From Actinomycetes bacterium (GTDB lineage Bacteria > Actinomycetota > Actinomycetes > Mycobacteriales > Mycobacteriaceae), in the NCBI GenBank assembly GCA_023461275.1, contig JAEYMI010000076.1, forward strand, positions 81,904-145,903: DNA of 64,000 bases. The letters are read 5' to 3'. A program made the position numbers and the translations under genes. The notes below the pieces were generated by a model that was not told the origin of the DNA, did no database searches, and saw nothing but the letters and a program-made list of their open reading frames with translations. Position 1 is the first letter of the stretch; each line of letters begins with the position of its first letter. This document shows positions 35,397 through 44,832 of the stretch, piece by piece.

Positions 35397-36500
35397 GTGA
35401 GCACCACGCACCTCGACCTGCACGCCGATCCCATCGAGCTGACCGCGGCACTGGTCGACATCGCCAGCGAGTCCCACGACGAAGCAGCGATCGCCGACGC
35501 CGTGGAGGCGGCGTTGCGTTCTCAGACAACGGGTTTTGAGGTTGTCCGGCACGGCAACCGTGTCCTGGCACGTACCGACAGTGGGTTGCCGAGCCGGGTC
35601 ATCCTCGCCGGTCACCTCGACACCGTGCCGGTGGCGGGCAACCTCCCGTCGCGGCGCACCGTCGACGACGCCGAGGGTGACGTGCTGCACGGCTGCGGCA
35701 CTGTAGACATGAAATCCGGCGACGCGGTCTTCCTGCATCTGGCTGCCACGCTGAAGAACCCGGCACACGACCTGACGCTGATCTTCTACGACTGCGAGGA
35801 GATCGCCGCGCAGTACAACGGGCTGGGTTTCATCGAACGGGAGATGCCCGAGTGGCTCGTCGGCGATGTCGCGATCCTCGGCGAACCGACCGGCGGACTG
35901 ATCGAGGCGGGATGTCAGGGCACGCTGCGGGTGCGGCTCTCGTCGTCGGGTACCCGCGCGCATTCGGCGCGATCGTGGATGGGGGACAACGCCATTCATA
36001 AACTCGCGCCGGTGCTGGCCACCCTGGCCGCATACGAGCCGCGTCGCGTCGACATCGACGGGTGTGAGTACCGGGAGGGCCTCAACGCTGTCGGTATCGG
36101 CGGGGGAGTCGCGGGCAACGTCATCCCCGACGCCGGTCACGTCGACGTCAATTTCCGTTTCGCGCCCGACCGCAGCGTCGACGACGCAACCATCCACGTA
36201 CGTCAGGTGTTCGCCGAATTCCTCGACGGCGGTGGGCAATTCGAGGTGACCGATTCCGCTGGCGGGGCGCTGCCGGGGCTCTCGCATCCCGCGGCGGCGG
36301 AACTGGTGAAGGCCGCCGACGGCCGCTTCCGGGCCAAGTACGGGTGGACCGACGTCTCGCGGTTCTCCGCGCTCGGCGTGCCGGCGGTGAACCTCGGTCC
36401 CGGCGATCCGAGCCTGGCCCACCGCGTCGACGAGCGGGTGCCCGTCGAGCAGATCACCACGGTCACCGCACTGCTGCGGGAGTTTCTGACCGATTCCTGA
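35397..36500 (+). CDS. dapE: Succinyl-diaminopimelate desuccinylase DapE
   Basis: 367 residues from GTG 35397. It belongs to the M20 metallopeptidase family: GHLDTVPV (first metal His/Asp), GCGTVDMKSGDAVFL (bridging Asp), YDCEEI (catalytic Glu pair) and GEPTGG. It removes succinate from N-succinyl-LL-diaminopimelate to supply lysine and peptidoglycan. The sequence matches the actinobacterial form (Rv1202) and is followed, as there, by LOG and fadD6 genes. Confidence 0.92.
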   Translation: MSTTHLDLHADPIELTAALVDIASESHDEAAIADAVEAALRSQTTGFEVVRHGNRVLARTDSGLPSRVILAGHLDTVPVAGNLPSRRTVDDAEGDVLHGCGTVDMKSGDAVFLHLAATLKNPAHDLTLIFYDCEEIAAQYNGLGFIEREMPEWLVGDVAILGEPTGGLIEAGCQGTLRVRLSSSGTRAHSARSWMGDNAIHKLAPVLATLAAYEPRRVDIDGCEYREGLNAVGIGGGVAGNVIPDAGHVDVNFRFAPDRSVDDATIHVRQVFAEFLDGGGQFEVTDSAGGALPGLSHPAAAELVKAADGRFRAKYGWTDVSRFSALGVPAVNLGPGDPSLAHRVDERVPVEQITTVTALLREFLTDS

Positions 36501-36524
36501 CCGCCATATTGCTACGGTTTCGCC

Positions 36525-37331
36525 ATGTCCAGCGATAGCGGGTCCGTTGACGAGGTGTCCGGTGGCGATCAGCCCGAGGATCCCGACTGTTACGTCGGTC
36601 CGATCCTGTTCCGTCACCGGCCCACCACGTCGACCACCGATCGTCGGCTGCTGGAATGGGTGGATCCACGCGACTCGACGTTGCGGGCCGAGCGCACCAT
36701 GCGTGACTCGTGGCGCGTCCTGCGCATCCAGTCGGAGTTCGTCAGTGGCTTCGACGCACTCAGCGACGTCGCCGAGGCGGTGACGGTATTCGGTTCCGCG
36801 CGAACAACTCCCGGCAGCCCCGATTACGAACTGGCCGTCGAGGTGGGGCGCGCCCTGGGTGCCGCGGGTTATGCGGTCATCACCGGCGGCGGGCCGGGAG
36901 CGATGGAGGCCGCCAACCGTGGTGCCCGTGAAGCCGGCGCGCAATCGATCGGCCTGAACATCGAGTTGCCCTTCGAACAACACATCAACCCGTGGGTCGA
37001 CGTCGGGATGAACTTTCGATACTTCTTCGTCCGCAAGACGATGTTCGTCAAGTACGCGCAGGCGTTCGTGTGCCTGCCCGGCGGTTTCGGCACGCTCGAC
37101 GAACTGTTCGAGGCATTGACGCTGGTGCAGACCAAGAAGGTGGTCCGGTTTCCGATCGTGCTGGTCGGCCGCGATCACTGGGCCGGGCTGGTCGACTGGA
37201 TTCGCACCACCCTGTTGGCCAAGCAGATGGTTTCCCCCGACGACCTCGACCTGCTCCATCTGGTCGATACCCCTGCCGAAGCCGTCGACGTCATCACCGC
37301 CGCCGCGGCGGGTCAGGCGTCGGATCGATGA
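36525..37331 (+). CDS. TIGR00730/LOG family protein, longer copy
   Basis: 268 residues. It has the lysine-decarboxylase-like (LOG) fold: GSARTTPGSPDYE, TGGGPGAMEAANRGA, and the signature PGGFGTLDELFE. LOG enzymes release the base from cytokinin nucleotides (phosphoribohydrolase). This copy has an N-terminal extension of roughly 80 residues before the core, unlike the next gene. It starts 24 bases after dapE and overlaps the next LOG gene by 4 bases. Confidence 0.85.
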   Translation: MSSDSGSVDEVSGGDQPEDPDCYVGPILFRHRPTTSTTDRRLLEWVDPRDSTLRAERTMRDSWRVLRIQSEFVSGFDALSDVAEAVTVFGSARTTPGSPDYELAVEVGRALGAAGYAVITGGGPGAMEAANRGAREAGAQSIGLNIELPFEQHINPWVDVGMNFRYFFVRKTMFVKYAQAFVCLPGGFGTLDELFEALTLVQTKKVVRFPIVLVGRDHWAGLVDWIRTTLLAKQMVSPDDLDLLHLVDTPAEAVDVITAAAAGQASDR

Positions 37332-37873
37332 GCGCCATCTGCGTCTACTGCGCGTCGGGGCCGGTCGATGAGCAGTACCTGACGCTGGCCGCCGACCTCG
37401 GCACGGCCATCGGCGCCGGTGGGCACACGCTGGTCTCCGGCGGCGGGAATGTGTCGATGATGGGTGCGGTCGCGGCCGCCACGCGGGCCGCGGGCGGCTT
37501 CACCCTCGGAATCATCCCGCGCGGGTTGATGTCCCGCGAGGTGGCCGACCGCGATGCCGACGAGCTGATCGTCACCGAGACGATGCGCGAGCGCAAACGT
37601 CTGATGGATGAACGCGCCGACGGTTTCATCGCGCTGCCCGGCGGTATCGGCACCTTGGAGGAACTGTTCGAGACGTGGACCGGCGGCTTTCTCGGCGAAC
37701 ACGACAAACCGGTCGCACTGCTCGATCACGAGGGTTTCTATCAACCCATGCTGACCTGGCTCGACGACCTGCGGCGTCGTGGATTCGTGTCTCCGGTGGC
37801 CTTGGCGCGTCTTTTGGTGGTGTCGTCGGTGCCCGACGCCCTCGACGCGGCGACCGGGATGTGGCAGAACTGA
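37328..37873 (+). CDS. TIGR00730/LOG family protein, short copy
   Basis: 181 residues, the standard LOG length. It has ICVYCASGPVD at the N terminus, SGGGNVSMMGAVA, MRERKRLMDERADGFIALPGGIGTLEELFE. The closest named relative is Rv1205, which makes cytokinin-type bases in M. tuberculosis. ATG 37328 overlaps the stop of the longer LOG gene, so the pair is co-translated, and fadD6 follows after 151 bases. Confidence 0.88.
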   Translation: MSAICVYCASGPVDEQYLTLAADLGTAIGAGGHTLVSGGGNVSMMGAVAAATRAAGGFTLGIIPRGLMSREVADRDADELIVTETMRERKRLMDERADGFIALPGGIGTLEELFETWTGGFLGEHDKPVALLDHEGFYQPMLTWLDDLRRRGFVSPVALARLLVVSSVPDALDAATGMWQN

Positions 37874-38024
37874 ACGCAGAGATCGAGGGCGTGCCCTGGC
37901 GTATTTCCTACTGAACGGTAAGGTAGGGCGCATCAGGGCCGGGGCGGACGGTCTGCGGGGACCCAGAGGGCTCGAAGCAGTGACAACAGCGTCCACGGGG
38001 ATGCGGAGAGCGGAGTGAACACAG

Positions 38025-39794
38025 ATGTCGTCGAGTGACACCCACACCGAAGTAGGGATCACGGACCTTCTCAAAGGCGTTGCCAAGATGGCCACCGACG
38101 TCGGGGGAATGGTCAAGCATGCTCCGTCGTTGGTCACGCGGAAACCGAACACCAAGCGATCCATCGGGCTGGTCTTCCAGCGGCATGCCGCCAGCCACCC
38201 CGATCGTCCCTTCGTCCGGTTCGAGGGCAAGACGACGACCTACGGCGAGGCCAACCGTCGGGTCAACCGGTACGCCGCGGTCCTCACCGAGGCCGGCGTC
38301 ACCCGTGGCGACGTCGTCGCCATCTTGTCGATGAACTGTCCGACCGACCTGTTCGTGATGCTGGCGACGGTCAAGCTCGGTGCGACCGCCGGGATGCTGA
38401 ACTACAACCAGCGCGGCGAGATCCTCGATCACAGCATGGGGTTGCTCGGCGCCAAGGTGTTGGTGCACGATCCCGATTGTGCTGAGGCCTTCGACTCGAT
38501 ATCCGAATCTGCCCGTCCGGCAGAAGCTTTCAGCTTCGACGAGCTCGACGAAGCGGCCACCGGGCGTTCGGAGGAGAACCCGGCGGTGACCGCGGAACTG
38601 CCCGCCAAGACCAACGCGTTCTACATCTTCACCTCGGGCACCACCGGAATGCCCAAGGCCAGCATCATGAGCCACAACCGCTGGCTGGCCAACATGACCG
38701 GTATCGGCGGTCTCGCGGTCCGTCTCAAGCACAGCGACACGATGTACGTCCCGCTGCCGATGTACCACAACAACGCGCTGTCGGTGGCGCTCGGTTCGGT
38801 GCTCGCGGCAGGTGGATGCATCGCGATCGGCCGCAAGTTCTCCGCGTCGAAGTTCTGGGACGACGTCATCCTCAACCGGGCCACCGCGTTCTGCTACATC
38901 GGTGAACTGTGCCGTTACCTGCTCGCACAGCCCGAGAAGCCCACCGACCGTGAGCATTCGGTCCGTCTCATCGTGGGCAACGGCATGCGGCCCGACATCT
39001 GGGACACCTTCGTCGAGCGGTTCGGCATCGAGCGGGTCGTCGAGTTCTACGGCGCATCCGAGCTCAATCTGGCATTCGTCAATGCCTTCAGTGCCAAGCG
39101 CACCGCCGGCTTCTGTCCGTATCCCTACAAGATCGTCAAATACGACGGCGACGGTTCGCCGCTGCGTGGCTCGAACGGCCGGCTGGTCACCGCCGGCCGA
39201 GGAAAAGTCGGGCTGCTGCTGGCCCAGATCACCGAGCGGGTGCCGCTCGACGGCTACACCGACTCCGGCGAGACCGAGAAGAAGATCATCCGGGACGCCT
39301 TCAAAGAGGGCGACGCCTACTTCAACTCCGGTGACCTGGTCCGCGACCAGGGATTCGGCCACATCGCCTTCGTCGACCGCCTCGGCGACACGTTCCGGTG
39401 GAAGGGCGAGAACGTCGCCACCACCCAGGTCGAGGCCGCGCTCGACGCCCACCCGGCTGTTGCTCAGTCGGTGGCGTTCGGCGTCGAGGTACCCAAGACC
39501 GACGGCAAGGCCGGGATGGCCGCCGTGGTGCTCCGCGAGGGCGAAGACCTCGACCTGCAGGGCCTCGCCGATCATCTCTACGAGCGGCTGCCCGTCTACG
39601 CGGTTCCGCTCTTCGTTCGGGTCGTCAAAGAACTCGCCCAGACCTCGACCTTCAAGAACCAGAAGGTCGAGCTGCGCAAGGAGGGGTACACCGCCGATCA
39701 CGTTCACGTGCTCTGCGGCCGCGAGAAGGGATACGTCGACTTCTACGACGAGTACCCCGATGAGGTGGCGTCGGCGAAACTGCCGAGAGGCTGA
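38025..39794 (+). CDS. fadD6: Long-chain/very-long-chain acyl-CoA synthetase (FadD6-like)
   Basis: 589 residues. ANL superfamily signatures: P-loop FTSGTTGMPKASIMSH, the FYGASELN adenylate segment, and GDTFRWKGENVATTQVE. The overall layout, with an early RSIGLVFQRHAASHPDRPFVRF, corresponds to FATP/FadD6-type enzymes that activate long-chain fatty acids to CoA thioesters. It lies in the same place as Rv1206 between the LOG gene and folP2. Confidence 0.88.
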   Translation: MSSSDTHTEVGITDLLKGVAKMATDVGGMVKHAPSLVTRKPNTKRSIGLVFQRHAASHPDRPFVRFEGKTTTYGEANRRVNRYAAVLTEAGVTRGDVVAILSMNCPTDLFVMLATVKLGATAGMLNYNQRGEILDHSMGLLGAKVLVHDPDCAEAFDSISESARPAEAFSFDELDEAATGRSEENPAVTAELPAKTNAFYIFTSGTTGMPKASIMSHNRWLANMTGIGGLAVRLKHSDTMYVPLPMYHNNALSVALGSVLAAGGCIAIGRKFSASKFWDDVILNRATAFCYIGELCRYLLAQPEKPTDREHSVRLIVGNGMRPDIWDTFVERFGIERVVEFYGASELNLAFVNAFSAKRTAGFCPYPYKIVKYDGDGSPLRGSNGRLVTAGRGKVGLLLAQITERVPLDGYTDSGETEKKIIRDAFKEGDAYFNSGDLVRDQGFGHIAFVDRLGDTFRWKGENVATTQVEAALDAHPAVAQSVAFGVEVPKTDGKAGMAAVVLREGEDLDLQGLADHLYERLPVYAVPLFVRVVKELAQTSTFKNQKVELRKEGYTADHVHVLCGREKGYVDFYDEYPDEVASAKLPRG

Positions 39795-39886
39795 TCGGTC
39801 TGTCCTCCGACACCGGCGACGGCCCTGACCAGGGCACCACAACCACGGCTGCGCACGAAGCAGGCGGGACTCTCTGTGGTCGCCGG

Positions 39887-40723
39887 GTGGCCACCGACCG
39901 CGCGTTGGTGATGGCCATCGTCAATCGCACCCCCGACTCCTTCTACGACGGCGGCACCGGTTTCACCGACGTCGGAGCGCAGGACCGCATCCGGCAGGCG
40001 GTCGATGAGGGCGCCGACATCATCGACATCGGTGGTGTCAAGGCCGGGCCGGGTGAGGAAGTCGACACCGCGACCGAGGCCGGGCGGGTTGTGCCGATGG
40101 TGGCGTGGGTGCGAGAGCACTACCCGAACATGCTGATCAGCGTGGACACGTGGCGGGCCGACGTCGCGGCCCGTGCATGTGAGGTCGGCGCGGATCTGAT
40201 CAACGACACGTGGGCCGGTGCCGATCCCGATCTGGTGTCGGTGGCGGCCTTGCACCGGGCCGGTGTTGTGTGTTCGCATACCGGTGGGGCGGTGGTTCGT
40301 ACTCGCCCGCATCGAGTGTCTTACGACGATGTGGTCGCTGAAGTGGTGTCCACATTGACCATCGCGGCCGAGCGTGCCCTTGCAGCCGGTGTGCACCGAG
40401 ATTCAATCGTTATCGATCCGACGCACGATTTTGGTAAGAATACGTGGCACGGGCTCGCCCTGTTACGCCAGGTAAAAGATCTTGTTAATACGGGTTGGCC
40501 AGTACTGATGGCGCTCAGTAACAAGGATTTCGTGGGGGAGACTTTGGGTGTGGATCTCAGGCAACGGCTGGAGGGAACCCTCGCCGCGACAAGTTTGGCC
40601 GCCGAACACGGCGCCCGGATTTTCCGCGTACACGAGGTAGCCGCCACCCGTCGTGTGGTCGACATGGTTGCTGCCATAGCGGGGACGAAGTCTCCCGCCC
40701 GAACAGTCAGGGGACTCGCATGA
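39887..40723 (+). CDS. folP2: Dihydropteroate synthase homologue FolP2
   Basis: 278 residues from GTG 39887. TIM-barrel DHPS motifs: MAIVNRTPDSFYDGG, DIIDIGGVKAGPG, DLINDTW and DFGKNTWHG. It corresponds to mycobacterial FolP2 (Rv1207), a paralogue whose DHPS activity was not found in M. leprae, so its reaction is uncertain. The in-frame text upstream reads TLCGRR, similar to Rv1207, but has no ATG, GTG or TTG back to the previous stop; only CTG codons (39791, 39800) could start a longer form. It overlaps gpgS by 4 bases. Confidence 0.85.
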   Translation: MATDRALVMAIVNRTPDSFYDGGTGFTDVGAQDRIRQAVDEGADIIDIGGVKAGPGEEVDTATEAGRVVPMVAWVREHYPNMLISVDTWRADVAARACEVGADLINDTWAGADPDLVSVAALHRAGVVCSHTGGAVVRTRPHRVSYDDVVAEVVSTLTIAAERALAAGVHRDSIVIDPTHDFGKNTWHGLALLRQVKDLVNTGWPVLMALSNKDFVGETLGVDLRQRLEGTLAATSLAAEHGARIFRVHEVAATRRVVDMVAAIAGTKSPARTVRGLA

Positions 40724-41754
40724 CCAACCAGCCACGTCGCGGTCGTCGTAGCGCCACCGCTTCCAACAACCGCAACAAGACCGCCGTCTGGCCGACACCC
40801 GCAGAGACCGCGGGCACGAAACGGCAGTGGGCGGCCACGCACACATGGGAACAACCCGATTGGACGATCGACGAACTGGTCGCCATGAAGGATGGACGCA
40901 CCGTCTCGGTGGTGCTACCCGCGCTCAACGAGGAGGAGACCGTCGCCGACGTGATCGCCTCGATCCGTCCGCTGCTCGGCACCCTGGTGGACGAGCTGAT
41001 CGTCCTCGATTCGGGGTCTACCGATGCGACTGCCGAGCGGGCGATCGCCGCGGGTGCGCAGGTGATCACCCGGGAAGAGGCGGTACCCGAACTCGAACCC
41101 GTCAAGGGCAAGGGTGAGGTGCTGTGGCGCTCGATCGCCGCGGCGACCGGCGATCTCATCGCCTTCGTCGACTCCGACCTCATCGACCCCGACCCGATGT
41201 TCGTTCCCAAGATGCTGGGTCCGCTGCTGGTCAACCCCGATATCCAGTTGGTCAAGGGTTACTACCGTCGCCCCCTGCGCTCGGGTGGCACCCAGGACGC
41301 CAACGGCGGTGGTCGGGTCACCGAACTCGTCGCGCGTCCGCTGCTCGCCTCGCAGAAGCCTGACCTGACCGCCGTGCTCCAACCGCTGGGCGGGGAGTAC
41401 GCCGGTACTCGCGAACTCCTGTCCTCGGTGCCCTTCGCGCCGGGCTACGGGGTCGAGATCGGCCTGCTGATCGACACCTTCGACATGTTCGGCCTCGAGG
41501 GCATCGGTCAGGTCAACCTCGGGGTTCGGACGCATCGCAACCGGCCGCTGATCGAGCTCGGGGTGATGAGTCGGCAGATCGTCGGCACCTTGATGCGTCG
41601 CTGCGGCATCGACGATTCCGGTGTCGGTCTGACCCAGTTCACCGCCGAACCCGACGGAACCTTCACGCCGCACACCACCGAGGTCTACCTCGAGGATCGA
41701 CCGCCGATGAACTCGCTGCGCACGGTCGAGGACTCCGACGAGATGGCGTCCTGA
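40720..41754 (+). CDS. gpgS: Glucosyl-3-phosphoglycerate synthase GpgS
   Basis: 344 residues. GT-A (GT81) glycosyltransferase: VSVVLPALNEEETV at the nucleotide site, IVLDSGSTDAT, the metal-binding FVDSDL, and GGEYAGTRELL near the active site. It transfers glucose from NDP-glucose to 3-phosphoglycerate, the first step of methylglucose lipopolysaccharide synthesis. ATG 40720 overlaps the folP2 stop. Location beside glgM/glgC matches mycobacteria. Confidence 0.93.
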   Translation: MTNQPRRGRRSATASNNRNKTAVWPTPAETAGTKRQWAATHTWEQPDWTIDELVAMKDGRTVSVVLPALNEEETVADVIASIRPLLGTLVDELIVLDSGSTDATAERAIAAGAQVITREEAVPELEPVKGKGEVLWRSIAAATGDLIAFVDSDLIDPDPMFVPKMLGPLLVNPDIQLVKGYYRRPLRSGGTQDANGGGRVTELVARPLLASQKPDLTAVLQPLGGEYAGTRELLSSVPFAPGYGVEIGLLIDTFDMFGLEGIGQVNLGVRTHRNRPLIELGVMSRQIVGTLMRRCGIDDSGVGLTQFTAEPDGTFTPHTTEVYLEDRPPMNSLRTVEDSDEMAS

Positions 41755-41798
41755 CACCTCTGCTGCTGCTCGAGTTTGGCCATGGCTGTCATCCTGCA

Positions 41799-41855
41799 GC
41801 TGGTTGAGTAGGTCCACGCGAGCGCAGCGAGCTCGCTCGACGTTACTTAACCAGC
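41799..41855. repeat. Palindromic intergenic repeat, short copy
   Basis: The arms GCTGGTTGAGTA (41799-41810) and TTACTTAACCAGC (ending at 41855) pair with one or two mismatches around a GAGCGCAGCGAGCTCGCTCGA core. It shares the GAGTA/GCTCGC/CCAGC words with the copy at 11551-11648. It lies downstream of gpgS and could act as a terminator or mark a dispersed repeat. Confidence 0.6.
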
Positions 41856-41903
41856 ATGTGGGTGCGTCGGGGCGGCACGATGGTGCCTCGCTGATCTGAC
41901 ACC

Positions 41904-42260
41904 ATGGACGGCATGCAGACGATCTTGCTCTACCTGCTGATCATGGCCGTCGTGGTGGTAGCGGTGTTCGGCGTGCTGTGGTTCGTGTTCGGTCGCGGCG
42001 AAGAACTTCCCGCACTCGACGAGAGCACCACGCTGACCCGCCTGCCTCGGGCCGGAGTCACCGGTGACGACGTCCGGGCGCTTCGATTCGCTCTGACGCT
42101 GCGCGGATACAAGCAGAGCGAGGTCGATTGGGCGCTGGAGAAGTTGGCGCGCGAGCTGGACGAATTACGTGGTGCGCTCCGTGCACTGCAGGGTCGCGAG
42201 GCCTCGCCTGTCGTCGAAGATGCAGGTGGGCGCCGAGTGGACGACACGGGGATGGTGTAG
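41904..42260 (+). CDS. DivIVA-domain membrane protein (Rv1209-like)
   Basis: 118 residues. An N-terminal transmembrane helix (ILLYLLIMAVVVVAVFGVLWFVF) is followed by a short linker and a DivIVA-type segment, ALTLRGYKQSEVDWALEKLARELDELR. This layout and the position after gpgS match Rv1209. A role in envelope growth or polar organisation is plausible from the family. ATG 41913 is an alternative start three codons in. Confidence 0.78.
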   Translation: MDGMQTILLYLLIMAVVVVAVFGVLWFVFGRGEELPALDESTTLTRLPRAGVTGDDVRALRFALTLRGYKQSEVDWALEKLARELDELRGALRALQGREASPVVEDAGGRRVDDTGMV

Positions 42261-42451
42261 TCGGCGGAAACGATCCGGCCAGCACGTATCATGATGGGGG
42301 CACCGGTGTGTTTCGTGCGACGCGCGATCACTGGTCGCACCGTCGCGGGGCGTGGCGGTGCCCGGATGCCAAGGCTGATTTCGACGCCGCGGCGTTCGAC
42401 ACCGAGGCTGATTCGACACCGAGCGCCACGTGCGGCGAAGGGAGTTTGAGA

Positions 42452-42619
42452 ATGGCGGCAATGAAGCCACGTACTGGGGATGGGCCCCTCGAAGCGGCCA
42501 AGGAAGGACGTGGAATCGTTGTCCGGATTCCGATCGAGGGTGGAGGACGTCTCGTGGTGGAACTGACCGCCGACGAAGCGTCCGCTTTGGGTGCCGAACT
42601 TCGCGAGGTCACCGGCTGA
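42452..42619 (+). CDS. DUF3117 small protein (Rv1211-like)
   Basis: 55 residues: MAAMKPRTGDGPLEAAKEG, then GRGIVVRIPIEGGGRLVVELTADEA split by a short turn, ending ELREVTG. This is the DUF3117 family conserved across actinobacteria and of unknown function. ATG 42452 follows GAAGGGAG at good spacing. In M. tuberculosis a DNA glycosylase gene (tagA) lies between this gene and Rv1209; it is absent here, leaving 190 bases. Confidence 0.85.
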   Translation: MAAMKPRTGDGPLEAAKEGRGIVVRIPIEGGGRLVVELTADEASALGAELREVTG

Positions 42620-42654
42620 CCCGGACGTCTCGCAGCGGCGCCCTCGATGGCGTC

Positions 42655-43503
42655 GTGGGGATTCTCCGGTGCCCGATCTGTACCGGGGTGCTGGATATGA
42701 CGGGCTCGGGAGCGCTGGCGTGCGCGGCCTCCCATTCCTTTGACATCGCCCGGCAGGGTTATGTGTCGCTGCTCGACGGTCGGTCGTCGGGTCTGCGTTC
42801 GGATACCGCAGACATGGTGGCCGCACGCCGGCGCGTCCACGGTGCCGGCATCTTCGGTCCGGTCCAGACCGCGATTTGCACTGTCATCAGCGAATCGGTC
42901 GCGCGCAGTGGAGTGGGCGGCACCGGGACGATCCTGGATGCCGGAGCCGGCACCGGTGACTATCTCGCCGCGGTACTCCGTGCGGTGCCGACGGCACGTG
43001 GCATCGGTATCGACCTGTCGAAATACTGCGCGCGGGCCATCTCCCGGTCGAATGAGCGTGCCGCGGCCGTCGTTGCCGACATCTGGCGCGACATCCCGAT
43101 CGTCGATGACGGTGTGGACGTGGTGTGCTCGGTGTTCTCGCCGCGCAATCTCGGCGAGTTCGCGCGCATCCTGGCTCCCGGCGGACTGATCGTCGCGGTG
43201 ACACCGCAGCCCGGTCATCTCGCCGAGATCGGTGCACCCATGGGAATGCTCGGTATCGACGCCGGCAAGGACGACCGACTGCGGGATGATCTGTCGAACC
43301 ACGCCGAGGTCGTCGAGCAACGGCCGATCGAATACCGGGTGGAGCTCGATGCCCAGCAGGTCTGCGACATTGTGGCCATGGGGCCCAACGCTTTTCATCA
43401 GTCGCAAGTGCAGATCGCCGGTCGCGCCGAGGAACTCGCGGCTCGCAGCGGCGGCGTTGTGTCCGTGACGATCTCGGTGTCGCTCACCCTCGCGCGTCGC
43501 TGA
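42655..43503 (+). CDS. RlmA-type 23S rRNA (guanine-N1)-methyltransferase
   Basis: About 282 residues from GTG 42655. It begins with the family's zinc-finger-like start LRCPICTGVL...LACAASHSFDIARQGYVSLL, followed by the SAM-binding motif ILDAGAGTGDYLAAVL and the SPRNLGEFARILAPGG motif. Proteins of this kind methylate G745/G748 of 23S rRNA, and some confer macrolide (tylosin) tolerance. No canonical start lies between the DUF3117 stop and 42655, although a CTG overlapping that stop is in frame. Confidence 0.83.
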   Translation: MGILRCPICTGVLDMTGSGALACAASHSFDIARQGYVSLLDGRSSGLRSDTADMVAARRRVHGAGIFGPVQTAICTVISESVARSGVGGTGTILDAGAGTGDYLAAVLRAVPTARGIGIDLSKYCARAISRSNERAAAVVADIWRDIPIVDDGVDVVCSVFSPRNLGEFARILAPGGLIVAVTPQPGHLAEIGAPMGMLGIDAGKDDRLRDDLSNHAEVVEQRPIEYRVELDAQQVCDIVAMGPNAFHQSQVQIAGRAEELAARSGGVVSVTISVSLTLARR

Positions 43504-43527
43504 GTCGCGCGTGCCGGCGAAGTCCGA

Positions 43528-44694
43528 TCAGTGCGAGACCGACTCATACACCGCCAGGGTTTGTCCGGCGATGGCCCCCCAAGAGAATTCGTCGGCGGCG
43601 CGTTCACGTCCGGCCACCCCCATTGAGGTCGCCTCGCTCGGATTGTCGACCACTGCGTTCACCGCGTCGGCCAGGGCGTGCTCGAACGTCGTCGGATCGG
43701 CCGGATCGTAGGGGACCAATCGTCCAGTCACCCCGTCGCGGACCACCTCAGGTATGCCGCCGACCGCCGACGCGACGACCGCGGTACCGCAGGCCATCGC
43801 CTCCAGGTTGACGATGCCGAGCGGTTCGTACACCGAAGGGCAAACGAATGTCGCTGCCGCGCTGAGTATTTCCCTGATTCGAGGAAGCGGGAGCATCTCG
43901 CGAATCCAGTAGACGCCGTCGCGGGTCGCCGAGAGATCCGCGACGGCTGCTTCGATCTCGGCGCCGATCTCCGGGGTGTCCGGCGCACCGGCACACAGTA
44001 CCAATTGGATCGACGGGTCGAAGCGGTGCGCGGCGGCTACCAGATGGGCGACCCCCTTCTGGCGCGTGATGCGGCCGACGAAGGCGACGATCGGACGGTT
44101 CGGGTCGACCCCGAGTGCGCTCAGCGTCGATTCCGGTCCGAACGGATCGTCGACCGGAAACCACGCCGTGGTGTCGATTCCGTTGCGCACCACGTGCACT
44201 CGCTCAGGATCGAGTCGCGGGTAGGTGGCGATGACGTCGGCGCGCATCCCGGAACTGACGGCGATGACCGCATCGGCGTACTCGACCGCGTTGCGTTCGA
44301 CCCAACTCGAGACGCGGTAGCCGCCGCCGAGCTGCTCGGCCTTCCACGGCCGCATCGGCTCGAGCGAGTGGGCGGTCACGACGTGTGGGACGCCGTGCAA
44401 TTGGGCTGCCAGATGTCCTGCGAGGCCGGTGTACCAGGTGTGTGAGTGCACCAGGTCGGCGTCGTGGGCGCCGACGGCCATCCGTAGATCGGCCGACAGA
44501 GTGGTGATGGCCGCGTTGGCTCCCGCCAGACCGGGGTCGGGGTGATAGACGAACGCCGTGTCGCGGTCGGCGCCCATGCAGTGGACGTCGACGTCGGCCA
44601 GTGCGCGCAGATGCCGGACCAGCTCGGTGACGTGTACTCCGGCGCCGCCATAAACCTCGGGTGGATACTCCCGCGTCATCATCGCCACCCTCAT
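43528..44694 (-). CDS. glgM: GlgM, alpha-maltose-1-phosphate synthase (GT4)
   Basis: 388 residues, close to Rv1212c. GT-B glycosyltransferase family 4: MMTREYPPEVYGGAGVHVTELVRHL at the N terminus, VAFVGRITRQKGVAHLVAA, and the EX7E-like region CPSVYEPLGIVNLEAMACGTAVVASAVGGIPEVV. In mycobacteria this enzyme adds glucose from ADP-glucose to glucose-1-phosphate to make maltose-1-phosphate for alpha-glucan synthesis. It is divergent from glgC, which makes its donor. Confidence 0.92.
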   Translation of the reverse strand: MRVAMMTREYPPEVYGGAGVHVTELVRHLRALADVDVHCMGADRDTAFVYHPDPGLAGANAAITTLSADLRMAVGAHDADLVHSHTWYTGLAGHLAAQLHGVPHVVTAHSLEPMRPWKAEQLGGGYRVSSWVERNAVEYADAVIAVSSGMRADVIATYPRLDPERVHVVRNGIDTTAWFPVDDPFGPESTLSALGVDPNRPIVAFVGRITRQKGVAHLVAAAHRFDPSIQLVLCAGAPDTPEIGAEIEAAVADLSATRDGVYWIREMLPLPRIREILSAAATFVCPSVYEPLGIVNLEAMACGTAVVASAVGGIPEVVRDGVTGRLVPYDPADPTTFEHALADAVNAVVDNPSEATSMGVAGRERAADEFSWGAIAGQTLAVYESVSH

Positions 44695-44832
44695 GGCGAC
44701 GACGCTAGTGGCAACCCGGCGAGTTCGCCATCGCAGTGGCCGAACATGGGTGGTGAGTGGGTTTGGACAAACGTGCGCGCTGATGTCTGATTCATCTGGC
44801 CTCCGGCGCAATTCGCGGTTAAGTTGGCAATT

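Noticed and set aside
34311..37259. 982-residue minus-strand open frame
   Set aside because: Only the last 343 residues form a real dehydrogenase. The rest is antisense to dapE and the LOG gene and reflects high GC content.
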